Shown: positions 33,963-44,523 of the stretch, in pieces
Layout: each line of letters begins with the position of its first letter
Position numbering within the stretch: the first letter of the stretch is position 1
Assembly: GCA_024760905.1 (NCBI GenBank)
Contig: CM045733.1
Location: 20,813,501 to 20,877,500 of the forward strand
Length of the DNA stretch: 64,000 nt
From: Plotosus lineatus
Taxonomy: Eukaryota > Chordata > Actinopteri > Siluriformes > Plotosidae
Direction of reading: 5' to 3'
Translations under genes and position numbers: made by a program
The notes under the pieces: generated by a model
What the model was told of the DNA's origin: nothing
Databases searched by the model: none
The model's input: the letters and a program-made list of their open reading frames with translations, nothing else

Positions 33963-34646
33963 TTCTCCCTCCTTCCTTATCCACAGAAATTCCTTGGTGT
34001 TCTCGGCAATTAGTAGTCTGTAAGGCCTTTATTCAGTCAATGTAATCAATGCTCAAGTTCCTCATGCTTACACTCTCCATCAGAGCATGGGAAGTGTGGA
34101 TACAATGGCCCTGAGTTCTAATTGCGCGGGCAGGCAATGAGGTACCACAGGCCCATCTCCTTAATTAAGCACTCATCAAGCTAAATCAATCCACTTTGCT
34201 CTCCCTCCACTTTCACACCATCCCACTGTCTCGCTCCATCTAGAAGATCAATACTGCATTCACCTAAGGTCACTTAACTCCTCTATCTTGGCACATTTCT
34301 TACTGCTTAGAACAATGTTACTTTATGACACTGTCTTTCGAGCTCTCCTGATTGATATTTTTTTGCCTAGTCATGGGAATAACACCTTTTTAATTGGCAA
34401 TTTTCTGAGTTTGAAGTCCATGCATTAAAGTGTTTTTCTTTAATTCTGCCATGTCGAAAGTGCATTATTGAAACCAACACATTCGTGATTTTAGTATCAT
34501 ATGCCCAATTCGGATCAGTTTGTAGTTTTTACCCGCTTCACTTTCTATCAGCTTTTTCAAGCCAGTTCACCCTACAAAAAAAATAAAATAAAAAGGTACA
34601 TGCAGGCTTTGTTAATTATAGATCCCTCAACAATTTAAGTTCTTAT
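33963..34646. other. intergenic, unannotated
   Basis: Compositionally balanced sequence (especially 34020-34260) without repeat hallmarks. It could hold conserved non-coding sequence, but this cannot be tested here. Confidence 0.3.
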
Positions 34647-35822
34647 TACGGACGGTCCCCGACTTACGTTTTTGTTTGGTTCCGGACGGCCGAACGTAAG
34701 TTGAAAATGAACGTAAGTTGTTACTGTATGTTCCAGTGACGTATGACATTCATACTGTACTTCTTGTTTTCTCTTTCTCAGGAGTCACCACAGCGAATCA
34801 TCTGATTTAGCATAGGTTTTTACATCGGGTGCCTTTCCAGTCACAACCCTTTAGCAAGGGACAGAAACACGCTGACAGCTTTGCAGCCTACTCTTTCCAA
34901 CAGTCAGCAATGGTTCTTTTACATGCCTCTCACCATAGACAGTGAGAGACATGGCCTGCCTTTGATAACCCAGTTAGCTGCACTGGGGGGACAGTGACAA
35001 CCTTGTGGGGACTCAAACCCCCAACCTTAGGATCAGCGATCCTGCGCCCTAACCACTAGACCACCACTGCCCCGACGTTCATATTGTACTATACATCAAT
35101 AAATACCATTACCGTATCTCATAAAACACCCCTAAATCAATTATTATAAACATAACATTGTAAAATAATATCAACATTAATTTCAAATAAATTAAATTCA
35201 AGCAAAATAATTTCAAATAGATACATTTTAATCAAATTCACTCATGAAATATCAAATACAGCATCAAATAACCTTTAACATGCTCTATGATGCGATCTTT
35301 CTACTTGTAAATGGTTCCGATGGTTGACGGATGGTCACTTTACATAAAGCTGACCGAGTCACATTACATGAAGCTGAGCCGAGTAACTTTACAAGAAGCT
35401 TAAAACAGCCAATCAACGCTTACAATATGTGAGGCGCTCAACACCGAAAGTAGTTTACTTGCTTGTGCTTGACACAAAGCGCGGGTTATACGGACTTCCT
35501 GTCTTTCAAGTGAGCAAGGGCGCCGTTGAATACTCGTTTAATACTCAGCCTGCACTGATGTGAATCACCAACAGAGCGGAGAGTTCTCTTTCTTTTCTGG
35601 ATTCGGGTTTTCATTCACTTTACAACTCTCTTTGCTTAATTGAGTATGTATGGTAGATTGTGCCAATCCGAGCAGATAGTTAATTCATCTCTGTATATGA
35701 GACTTGCACCCATGCTAGTAGGCTTATGCTTCTGACCAACCATATTTGCTTTGGGTTACAAAAGTGTAAACAAAACAGATCACAGAGATGACGTCTTAAC
35801 ACAGGGGTAACAGACTATATAA

Positions 35823-35853
<31 letters not shown>

Positions 35854-36052
35854 TCTGAACTGGGAAGAAGGAGGAGCACGTTCAGTCTGACGTTTGTAAA
35901 CAATGGACGCAGCGTCATTACATCATTGCGTCATTACTTCAGTGTACAATGTAGGTACGTCTAAACTCAAAATTTGACTTTTTTTTTTAAAGAAACCCCC
36001 GTAAAATCGAAAAAACGTAAAACGGATGAAAGTAAGTCGGGGAGTGTCTGTA
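34647..36052 (+). mobile_element. about 1.4-kb TIR DNA transposon with nested SINE
   Basis: The left end tacggacggtccccgactta and the right end (reverse complement tacagacactccccgactta) are inverted repeats differing at three of 20 positions, both bounded by TA. It carries an antisense SINE at 34776-35074 and an (AT)n insertion at 35826-35852. No transposase frame is visible, so it is non-autonomous. Relatives: 1-298 and 46615-47298. Confidence 0.8.
34776..35074 (-). mobile_element. SINE with RTE-type tail, nested in a DNA transposon
   Basis: The minus-strand tail starts at the reverse of caggagtcaccacagcgaat; body and head follow, ending ggtggtctagtggttagggc near 35060. The flanks acattcatactgtact (about 34747) and acgttcatattgtact (about 35075) look like a 16-bp target duplication with two changes. 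Confidence 0.85.
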
Positions 36053-36427
36053 CTGCCGTTTTATCGGGGGTGTTTTTTTTCTTTCAGTTGAAAGGTGATG
36101 GAGCTATACTTGCAGCCTTAGTGCATGTTCATGATTTGGATCTGGAGGGTTGGAGGCGTAGCGACTCCAGGTCCTAGTTCCAGATTTCCTCATTTTTGCA
36201 GAGATAAAGGCAGAGTGTCTTTGGCACAGCTCTAAACTCTGGGTCATGTGCCTTCTCCATCTGTCTCTGGGAACCACTGGGAGCTGATAGTATGGCCTTG
36301 TGGTACGCAGCAGCTGCTGGCCACCTTTTTCACTCATAGCCACCAACTGTGGGGCCTGAAATATTTACCAAGGGCTACTCTAAAAAGGATTTTGTGGTAT
36401 TTTTGCTCCCTTTAGCTGGTATTTATT
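36053..36427. other. unannotated segment
   Basis: No repeat or exon that I can name. Confidence 0.4.
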
Positions 36428-36509
36428 AAACTAGATACCTTTCTGTGGTTGTCAGCAATTTTTTCATGCATAAAATAATTGATGACAACCACTGAAAGGT
36501 ATATAGTTT
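36428..36509. repeat. inverted repeat (hairpin 1 of a pair)
   Basis: Arms of about 37 bp (36428-36464 and 36473-36509) around an 8-bp loop; the shared core is gatacctttctgtggttgtc against its reverse complement near 36485-36504. A few mismatches. Confidence 0.85.
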
Positions 36510-36510
36510 A

Positions 36511-36657
36511 ATTTGTTTTGTACAGTGAGATTATGAAGGGATTCTGTGCACTTAACATTTACTTGAGTTTGTTTATGTATATATTTGTTCCATGAACAAA
36601 CCCAAGTAAATGTTAAGTGCACAGAATCCCTTCATAATCTCACTGTACAAAACAAAT
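36511..36657. repeat. inverted repeat with 67-bp arms (hairpin 2 of a pair)
   Basis: Arms 36511-36577 and 36591-36657 differ at about two positions and are separated by 13 bp (tatatatttgttc). It directly follows hairpin 1. No coding content. Confidence 0.92.
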
Positions 36658-36723
36658 CCTGATTTGAGTTTGGAAAAACTTCTATGATGGACAGGAAGAA
36701 AGCAGTGAAAATTGGTATAATAA

Positions 36724-37031
36724 TGTGTTTGATCTCACAACAAGAAGGCCTGGGTTCGATTCCCACGCTCAGTTGTTTGTGTGTGGAGTTTGCATGTTCT
36801 CCCTGTGCTTGTTTCTGTTGTCTCCTGGTACTCCGTTTTCCCCCCACAGTCGAAAAACATGTACAGTAGGATCATTGACTGCTTCAAATCACCCCAAGGT
36901 GTGAGTGTGAATGGTTTTGTTTGTGTGTGTGTGTGTGTTGCCCTGCAGTGGTCTGATGAGCTGTTCGGTATGTACCCCACCCTCGCCCAGAGTCAGTTCA
37001 GATGGGCACCAACCTCTCTGAAAGAATGACT
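36724..37031 (+). mobile_element. V-SINE-type SINE, 5'-truncated
   Basis: From cacaacaagaaggcctgggt through the B box (ggttcgattcccac), the V-core (gtggagtttgcatgttctcc) and the tail with taccccaccctcgcccagag. A GT repeat sits in the 3' half. Confidence 0.82.
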
Positions 37032-37117
37032 GAAAGATTTCTAATGATTTTGCAGGTTGGGTATCTAGGACACATTTTTTTTAAGTCAACATTGACAAAG
37101 GGTAATTCGAAATAATG

Positions 37118-37200
37118 GGCAGCACAGTGATGATGTAGTGGTGAACATGGCACAGAAATAAGGTCCTGGATTCAATTTCTGTTTTCGAATCACGTGCCAG
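37118..37200 (+). mobile_element. V-SINE head fragment
   Basis: gggcagcacagtgatgatgt, then taggtcctggattcaatttc, resembles the tRNA-like head of the V-SINEs. Nothing of the core follows. Confidence 0.5.
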
Positions 37201-37306
37201 GAACTGCTTGTCAGTGGTTTGAGCTTGTTTTTCCCATCCAATTTCACGACATTCATTTTAATTTTACTGGTTTACTTTTTCCTTTTCTTTTCACTTGAAG
37301 TAGTTT

Positions 37307-37647
37307 CATTCATTCATTTTTTGTAACCGCTTAATCCTAATTAGGGTCGCAGAGAGGCTGGCGCCCATCCCAGCCAACTCCAGTCGATGGCAGAGTACAC
37401 TGTGGACAGGTCACCAGACCACTGCAAGCAGAAACACGCTGACGGCTATGCAGCCTACTCTTTATGAAAGTCAGCAATGACTTTTTTACAGTCCTCATAC
37501 CACGGACAGTGAGAAACATGGCCAGCCTTTGATAACCCAGTTAACTGCACTCTTGGGGGGAGGTAACCACCCATTGAGAGTAGGGTTTGAACCCCCAATC
37601 ATAGGATCAGTGATCCAGTAACTTAACCACCAGGCCACCACTGACCT
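37307..37647 (-). mobile_element. SINE, V-SINE/L2-tail type
   Basis: Full head-to-tail copy on the minus strand: degraded head near 37610-37647, shared body, and a tail ending taaccgcttaatcctaatta / cattcattcatt on the plus strand. Confidence 0.85.
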
Positions 37648-37664
37648 AAAATAAAAAAAGGTAA

Positions 37665-37956
37665 ATTTTGTTGGGCTTTTTACACCCGAGCCATAATGGC
37701 TCATCGGACCAATGCTTATACCTGATTTCCATAGCATTAAGCAACTAGGAGTAGATGGGATGGGATTCTAATCCATCACAGCTTACCTTCCCAGTATATT
37801 TTTACTGGTACCCATTTATACTGTTGGGTGAACAGAGGCACACTTGTAGTTACGACCTTGCCCAGGGGTCTTAGCACAGTGGGGGTGTAACTGGGATTTG
37901 AACACACAACCTCCCGATCATGAATGCAGCACCCTAACCACCACACCACTGGCCCC
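37665..37956 (-). mobile_element. tRNA-derived SINE, second family
   Basis: On the minus strand it starts ggggccagtggtgtggtggt, has a B-box-like tgtgttcaaatcccag, then ctaagacccctgggcaaggt and cagtataaatgggtacc, and ends in aaaaagcccaacaaaattta. The same family occurs at 58576-58890 on the plus strand. Confidence 0.82.
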
Positions 37957-38029
37957 ACCACTGCACTGAAGTAGTTTTAGTTATTTTATTTATATTTTGT
38001 TTTCGTCAAATGCCAATTCTTCTGGACTT

Positions 38030-39414
38030 CAAAGCAGCACAGAGAGGGAATCAACAGCATCCTGCTACTATCCACAAGTCTCCAGCTAAGGTTTGCTTTT
38101 AGTATCATGGCTACTATCCAGCTTGTTCAGTGTGTTGAGTGCAGGATGTTTAGTATTTCTACCTCCTTCATTAGTGATAAGTGTATCTGTAATAGTTCAC
38201 TCTCTGATGGAGAAGATTGTAGCCTTGGAGGTGTGCATCCAGAATTTCGAGAGGGCGAGTGAGAGTAGTGCTTTTCTGTAGCAGCAACTCTAAGTGCCTT
38301 AGGTGGGGATAGTAACCCCCTCCTCCGGCATCTGAGTTCTTGCAGAGGGGTGAATGGGAGATGTGGCGACATACTCGTGAAAACCAAAGCTAATGGTGAA
38401 GCTTGCTCATGGAAGCACCACCCATCTGCCGTTCACATGTCAAACAGGTTTTCTCTCTCATTGACACACCTGCTGAGAAATCCAAAAGAGCTCTGGTTAT
38501 AGGAAGCTCTATTTTAAGGCACGTGAAATTAGCTAGTCCTTTAGGGGCACCAGTGGTGCATATTAGATGTATCCTCAGAGCAAAAGTAGTGGATATAAAA
38601 GGTTGACCTAGGTTCTTGGGTGAGTGCAGGTTCTCTAAGATAGAGACACATGCTGGAGGTAATGTACGCCTACGTAAGTCAGAGGTTAAAAAGAGTAACT
38701 TTATAGAAGGGTGGAAATTATCAAAGGCAATGTCCGATGCTGTAATATGTTCTGGCCCCATCCCAATATGGCTGAACTGTTGGATGTCCAAGTAGTGTTC
38801 CAAAAACGAAGTGGACTTTATAGACAATCAGAGTACTTTTGAGGGTAAATCTGGTAGGACACTATCCATCTCACTTGGGAAGGTACTGCCCTCATTTCTT
38901 GCAGTATAGCACATAGTCTAAGAACAGGACTAGTCAGTTCATAACTATTCAGAGTCAAGGCCAGTGAGCAGACAAACAGGTTAATCCGAGTGTCTGCTAG
39001 CTGCACAGAGTGGTCACTCAAGATCAAGTTCAATGCTATAGAAACTGTCTGTTTCCCAAACTCAAAAAATGTAAAAACTCTGAGAGTTTGTTCTAATAAT
39101 CTTATTAACATAAATTGATATTATACTGAATGTACAGTCTGCACCTATGATCTAAGATAGCACTGTTAAATGTTAGATCTCTTACACCTAAAAGTGCTTA
39201 TTGGGAACAAAATCATTACTGATCAGAAGTTTAGTGTAATGTGTTTAACAGAAACATGGATTAAACCCAATGAGTATGTAGCATTAAATGAAGTGAGTCC
39301 TCCTGGATACAGTTATATACATCAACCTTGTCTAACTGGTAGAGGAAGAGACATCGCAGTTATTCATACTGATAATCTCGGTCTTATACAAAAATCTAGC
39401 CATGAATTCAACAC
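38030..39414 (+). mobile_element. L2/CR1-like LINE, 5' part (ORF1 and endonuclease remnants)
   Basis: An ORF1-like piece includes CSVCRMF-like and coiled-coil remnants (VALEVCIQNFERASESS), then ALVIGSSILRHVKLASPLGA, which looks like the GDSL/SGNH-esterase start of CR1/L2 ORF1 proteins. At 39170-39414, an endonuclease start: VMCLTETWIKPNEYVALNEV then SPPGYSYIHQPCLTGRGRD. Many stops. The reverse transcriptase core is absent; an unrelated repeat follows at 39415. Confidence 0.7.
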
Positions 39415-39903
39415 ATTTTTTACATTTATAATTCAATTAAATTTTATTTGTCTAGCAGACACCTGCTTATAAATACTCAGAGTGGATTTAAAGAACTCCA
39501 AATGTAGATTTGGAACCCCAGTGAGCATGCAAAACATGACTATAGCAAGGAAGATCTTCCCCTGATATGAGGAAAGAAATTATATTACAACTTCGGGTCT
39601 TGCATTTTTAAAAACATTGTTTCCATAATATTTTGGTTCCGTTATCAGTGTTGTTCCACATAGCTTAAGTTTGGGATCCCTTTCATTCTCGATATTCTGT
39701 CATAGAGTCAGCTATGATTTTGTTTGGTCCCCTGAATTTTAGTAGTAGTTTCCTAATGAATGTAGGCCATTCCATGTTTTATGTGTTTGAATAATCCAGG
39801 TAATTTCTGTTTCAGTCTTAATTATTTTGTATTTCAGACGTAATTAACATTTCCCATGTGTTTGCTAATTTGGAAAATATTTTTAAAGTGTTTGTGTCAT
39901 CTT
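39415..39903 (+). repeat. about 490-bp repeat, copy 1
   Basis: Direct repeat of 41735-42217, roughly 90% identical by eye (ctgcttataaatactcagag, aggaagatcttcccctgata, gggatccctttcattct shared). It replaces the expected reverse-transcriptase part of the LINE around it. Confidence 0.85.
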
Positions 39904-39914
39904 AAAGTGATTCT

Positions 39915-40690
39915 TAAAGCGTTTGTGTCACCTCTTGTCATTTATGATCCAGTATGCCTCCCCTTCCAGATCAAAAGGTGCAGGATGCTTTGTGATACCT
40001 CGAATAATGTAGGGGCAGAGCTTTCTCTAAAAAAGTGTCACAGTTATGGAGTAACCTTCCAGTTAATGTTCAGAACTCAGACACAGTCTCTTAAGACGAG
40101 GCTAAAAACTTACTTGTGTAGTTAAAACTCTCTGTGCATATTTTTGCTGAGGTATACAAGCTGCTTCTGAGATGCCTGCAATCCTGATTCTTCTGCTTTC
40201 TGAGTCCTGTGATCTGTCTTATTGAGCTGATGCTGGCTGGAGTTCTCATTTTGGAAGCCCCTCCCTCCTGCCAATGAAGCTCAATGTAGACTTAGATGCG
40301 CACTCAGACTGTGAAGATTACTTTTCCCCGACGGTGATATAAACTCTTTTCCCACAATTATTTAGGACTTACAGTTGAGGTGTAACCAACCAGGCTACAT
40401 TTTGTGCTGTAATGAAATTTCTCATATATGGTTTGTATCTTTATGGTTTCAACCAAATGAGGATGGGTTTCCCCTTTGGGACTGGTTCTTCTCAAGATTT
40501 CTTCCTCTCGTCAACGGAGGGAATTTTTCTTTGCCACTGTCGCCACATGCCTGCTTGGTTGTAGAAAATGTTTAAACTCATTTATGCTTTGTAAACTCCT
40601 ACTTTTACTGTGTGGGGCTGCTTTGCAACAATGTCAATTGTAAAAAGCGCTAAACAAATAAAACTGAATTAAATTGAATTGAATTCCCAG
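39915..40690 (+). mobile_element. L2/CR1-like LINE, 3' part
   Basis: Near 40050-40120 the frame reads TFQLMFRTQTQSLKTRLKTY, matching the usual end of L2/CR1-type RT ORFs. A 3' UTR follows that ends gtaaaaagcgctaaacaaat and (TTGAA)n at 40660-40690, a common teleost LINE 3' terminus. Confidence 0.7.
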
Positions 40691-40740
40691 GCTCAATGAA
40701 GGCATTTCTCAAAGACACACACATTAATTACCTATTAAAA

Positions 40741-40895
40741 ATTGACTGTGGGTGAGAGTCTGAATGGTTCTGCGTGAGTGTCACTCTGCGATGATCTGGA
40801 GCGCTGTTCGGGGTGTACCCATCCTTTCACCCAGTGTCAGCTGAGATGGACACATGCTTGCCAGCAACGTTTGTAGGATTAAGGCAAATGAATGA
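40741..40895 (+). mobile_element. V-SINE 3' fragment
   Basis: gtgagagtctgaatggttct, gcgctgttcggggtgtaccc, tcacccagtgtcagctgaga and a terminal aatgaatgaga match V-SINE tails. Confidence 0.65.
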
Positions 40896-41214
40896 GAGAG
40901 ATGAGTAATCAGATGGGATTCACAGATACTGTCCAAGATACACCAAATTCATACTGCCTATCAACAAAACTAGCCATAATTCATACTATCTATCAAAAAT
41001 TAGCCATGCAGCCTTTCTTTTCCTGCAACTGTGCATTTCTCATCAATCAACCTGCTATTTATGAGCTAGGAGAGGAATGATGCAATTATCTCCTCAGTTG
41101 TGATTTTTTGCACTATTAACCTCTACCCTTCATATTGTTATATCTAATGAGCTTTTGTGGAATGCTCGCCTTGCTATTTGCTCCATACGCTCCACTAATG
41201 AGTGTGCATGAGTA

Positions 41215-41448
41215 CTACAGATGGTGCTTCTGTACATCCTGCATGACCGCTGGTGTCAGGTCATGGAGTCGACCACTCTGAGCTATAATACATTCTGTCA
41301 CATAGTAACCAATGTAAAGTCTCTTCATGTGTGGAATGAAATGTAATGCACTTAAGTGGGGCTGTCGGGCCACAATAAACAATGTCACCAGAAATGCCAT
41401 GCTCACAATTGATACTGATGATATGAGGATGCTTCTTAGCAGGACCAT
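41215..41448 (-). other. unidentified 77-codon open frame with a hydrophobic N-terminus
   Basis: MVLLRSILISSVSIVSMAFL opens a strongly hydrophobic stretch that continues VTLFIVAR, so a signal anchor or membrane helix is predicted, followed by HFIPHMKRLYIGYYVTECII. I recognise no family. Codons upstream stay open for about 11 residues. It could be an exon of an unknown gene or chance. Confidence 0.2.
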
Positions 41449-41734
41449 AAAAGAGGATGACGGGTGAAAAACAAGATTAGCCAGTGTACCATAATGGCCT
41501 GAGCAAGAAGAAATAAAGTAACAACTTTTAACCTGTAGCTTTATTATTGTCTATATTTTAGAGCAAATCACAGAACTGACTGTGCGCTCTTAAACTAATA
41601 TTTATTTTATTTAACATGGATTCTTATGATGGTTTCACATTAATTGAAATTTAATTAAAGTTGATCACTCATGCTGAGCATCTACAGTGCTGTGCTGGGT
41701 GTTTTGTGGCCAAATGTTTCATGTAGAATTTGGG

Positions 41735-42217
41735 ATTTTTTACATTTATAATGCAATTCAGTTTTATTTGTCTACCAGATGACTGCTTATAAATACTCAG
41801 AGTGGATTTAAAGAACTCCAAATGTAGGTTTGGCACCCCAGTGAGTAAGCAAAACATGACTATAGCAAGGAAGATCTTCCCCTGATATGAGGAAAGAAAT
41901 TATACTACAACTTCAGGTCTTGCATTTTTAAAAGCATTTTTTTTGCCATAATATTTTGGTTCTGTTATCAGTGTAGTTCCACAGAGCTTAAATTTGGGAT
42001 CCCTTTCATTCTTTATATTCTGTCATAGAGTCAGCTATGATTTTATTTGGTCCCCTGAATTTTAGTAGGTTTCCTAATGAAGGTAGGCCATGCCATGTGT
42101 TTGAATAATCCAGTTAATTTCTGTTTCCAGAACAGTAGTTTTGTATTTTAGAAGTAATTAACTTTTTCCCATGTATTTGCTGAATTGGAAAAGATTCTTA
42201 GTGTTTGTGTCATCTTG
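41735..42217 (+). repeat. about 490-bp repeat, copy 2
   Basis: Same orientation as 39415-39903. Not flanked by LINE sequence here, so the repeat is an element in its own right. Confidence 0.85.
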
Positions 42218-42271
42218 TCCTTGTGTATCTCAGTTAAACCCTTTTAGCACATATAGCAATCTGCATAATGG

Positions 42272-42633
42272 AGGGGCAGTGGTGGTCTAGTGGTATTGGG
42301 CGCTGGATCACTGATCCAAAGGTTGGGGGTTCGAGTCCCACTTTCCACAAGGTTGTCACTCTCCACAAAGTTGTCACTGTCCCCCCCAGTGCAGCTAACT
42401 GGGTTATCAAAGGTGGGCCATGTCTCTCATGGCATGTAAAAGAACCGTTGCTGACTTTCGTAAAGAGTAGCTGCAAAGTCGTCAGCGTGTTTCTGTCCCT
42501 TGCTAATAAGGGTTGTGACAGGAAGGGCATCCGACGTAAAAAAAAAAAACCTCTGCCAAATCAAACGTGTGAATCAGATGATTCGCTGTGACGACTCCCG
42601 AGTAAAAGGGAAAAAGCCGAAAGGAAGACAGAC
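42272..42633 (+). mobile_element. tRNA-like SINE with RTE-type tail, full length
   Basis: Perfect 17-bp target-site duplication agcaatctgcataatgg at 42255-42271 and 42634-42650. Head: ggggcagtggtggtctagtg (A box tggtctagtgg), B box ggttcgagtcc. Body with cgtcagcgtgtttctgtccc. Tail gaatcagatgattcgctgtg acgactcccg, which parallels the RTE LINE 3' end (cagatgattcgctgtggcga at 21689). Confidence 0.95.
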
Positions 42634-42775
42634 AGCAATCTGCATAATGGCTGCTTCACACCTGAGGTCCCCAGATTAGTTTCTAGGTCTCACTTAAAGG
42701 AAATATTCAGGGTTTTATGTTGTCTGTACCTGGATTACACAAAGGATTGAGATGCATTTCTATTTATTTTTGTGA

Positions 42776-43016
42776 ATCCCTTTTACTCGGGAGTCGTCAC
42801 AGCAAATCATCTGATTGGCACGTTTGATTTGGCAGAGGTTTTTACGTCGGATGCCCTTCCTGTCACAACCCTTTTTAGCAAGGGACAGAAACACGCTAAC
42901 GACTTTGCAGCTACTCTTTACGGAAGTCAGCAATGGTTCTTTTACATACCTCTCACCATAGACAGTGAGAGACATGGCCCGCCTTTGATAACCCAGTTAG
43001 CCGCACTGGGGGAGAG
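42776..43016 (-). mobile_element. SINE with RTE-type tail, 5'-truncated
   Basis: The minus-strand copy lacks the tRNA-like head: it begins at the cagtgcggctaactgggtta block near 43010 and runs to the tail (gactcccgagtaaaagggat). It faces the copy at 42272 from 140 bp away. Confidence 0.88.
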
Positions 43017-43844
43017 TGCAAGTAATTTGTCATATATCACGTATAATTAGATTTTTTTTAATTAATTGGAAGAAACAGCTGCACAGATAATATGCAGATA
43101 CACGCACACAGTTGTGGTCAGAAATGAACGGATGATGGAATAATGAACTTTTCTGTGATTTCTACAAAACTCTTCTTTTTCGTGCTGAATATGAAGATAA
43201 AGAAGCCTCAATTTTTTAAATATAGTTTATATGAACCAACACCCCAAAGCAGAAATGGATAAATAGTGTCAACTTGGCAGTGCTGAGACTTGAACCCCTG
43301 ATCTGCTGATCAGTAGCCCAAAGCCTTAAAATGCTAATATTTGAAATGGAAAGCAAGTATTTAAACAAATCAAAATAATGGAAAGAGTTGTTTCTCCCTC
43401 ACCCCAATGCACCACAATTAAAATCCTAGTTGGTAGTTTGTGGACCCTGAACATGGGAGTTTTATCTGACACCAAAATTATTTGCTCACGATATAAAGAT
43501 ATTACGTTGTCAAAGAAATTTTCTAAATGGTAATATATGACAAAATGTAGTGAATTAGTAAACATAAGGCTTAAAGCACCTCTTATATTAGTTACAGTCA
43601 GACCTGTTCATATGATGAAGTGAAGCATAAAAGAAATAGATAACATATGTGATGCACTGCATGTTTTGTCTGATGCTTTGGTAAAGTATAATTTACAAGA
43701 TCAAATGTGGGGAGCTGAAAACAAACCATAAAGCCGCTGTGCTTGAGGCACAGAAGCAGATTCTTTGTAAAGAGAGAGAGAGAGAAAAAAAAAACATATT
43801 TTACTTGGCCATTTAGGTATCCAGGAAAATTATCCAATATTACT
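43017..43844. other. intergenic, no gene seen
   Basis: AT-rich, with no named element. Confidence 0.5.
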
Positions 43845-44160
43845 TATCTGTGAATGGCAAAAGTATGTGAACCTTTAATTTCAGTATCCATTGTGATTCT
43901 CCTCTGCAACTAAACATTTCTGCAACTGTTGATCAGTCTAGCACATCGACTTGGAAGAATTTCAGCCCATTCCTACGTACAGAAGAGCTTCAACTTTGGG
44001 GTGCTGACGGGTTTCCTTGCATGAGCTGCTCACTTCAGGTCTATGCACACCATTGTTATTCAGTGTTCTCCTAATCGCAGACTCAAACATTAACATTAGC
44101 TTATTTTTGGGAGAGGTCTTCAGTTGCTTCGAAGTTACACTGGTTTCCTGTGTGACCTTA
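43845..44160. mobile_element. Tc1/mariner-type transposon remnant
   Basis: gaatggcaaaagtatgtgaa, tggaagaatttcagcccatt and gctgacgggtttccttgcat are blocks I recognise from widespread teleost Tc1-like elements. No open frame remains. Confidence 0.5.
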
Positions 44161-44381
44161 CTGTCTTTTCAGGCCTTGTAAGGTAAAGACAAGGCTCGCG
44201 CACACACGGTAGAGACTAGGTGCGTGCACACACGATAGAGACGAGACGAAGAGGAAGAAGAGACGAGAGATATATATATAGGATTTTCTGAGTAGATCCT
44301 TCCGTAGGAGAGTGCTCAATACTTTTTGGTAGAGCAAATAACAAAAGGACAGGACAAAGACTTTCTATTGAAACTCCATTT

Positions 44382-44436
44382 ATCACTACAGATCTGTTTC
44401 GAGGGGTGGTGAAACCATCCTCTCTCTTCAGGTGAT
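44382..44436 (-). ncRNA. type I hammerhead ribozyme, minus strand
   Basis: Exact reverse complement of the ribozyme at 44469-44523 (symmetry sum 44905), so all core positions are present on the minus strand. Self-cleavage would produce RNA ends within the element's transcript, as known for minimal hammerheads in Penelope-like elements. Confidence 0.7.
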
Positions 44437-44468
44437 TATAGAGGATATTATAGAAGAATTCTTCTATA

Positions 44469-44523
44469 ATCACCTGAAGAGAGAGGATGGTTTCACCACC
44501 CCTCGAAACAGATCTGTAGTGAT
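44469..44523 (+). ncRNA. type I hammerhead ribozyme, plus strand
   Basis: Stem I 5' strand atcac (44469-44473); conserved CTGAAGA (44474-44480, fits CUGANGA); stem II 44481-44504 (GAG/CTC, GG/CC and TGG/CCA paired around loop tttca, with one bulge and one A-C mismatch); GAAA (44505-44508); short stem III caGATCtg (44509-44516); then the GTA cleavage triplet 44516-44518; stem I 3' strand gtgat (44519-44523) pairs with atcac. Every catalytic position required by the consensus is present. Activity is not shown. Confidence 0.75.

Noticed and set aside
44200..44280. Tandem repeat of a cgcacacacg-type unit before the inverted repeat
   Set aside because: Only about two imperfect units are visible. 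Too short to interpret.
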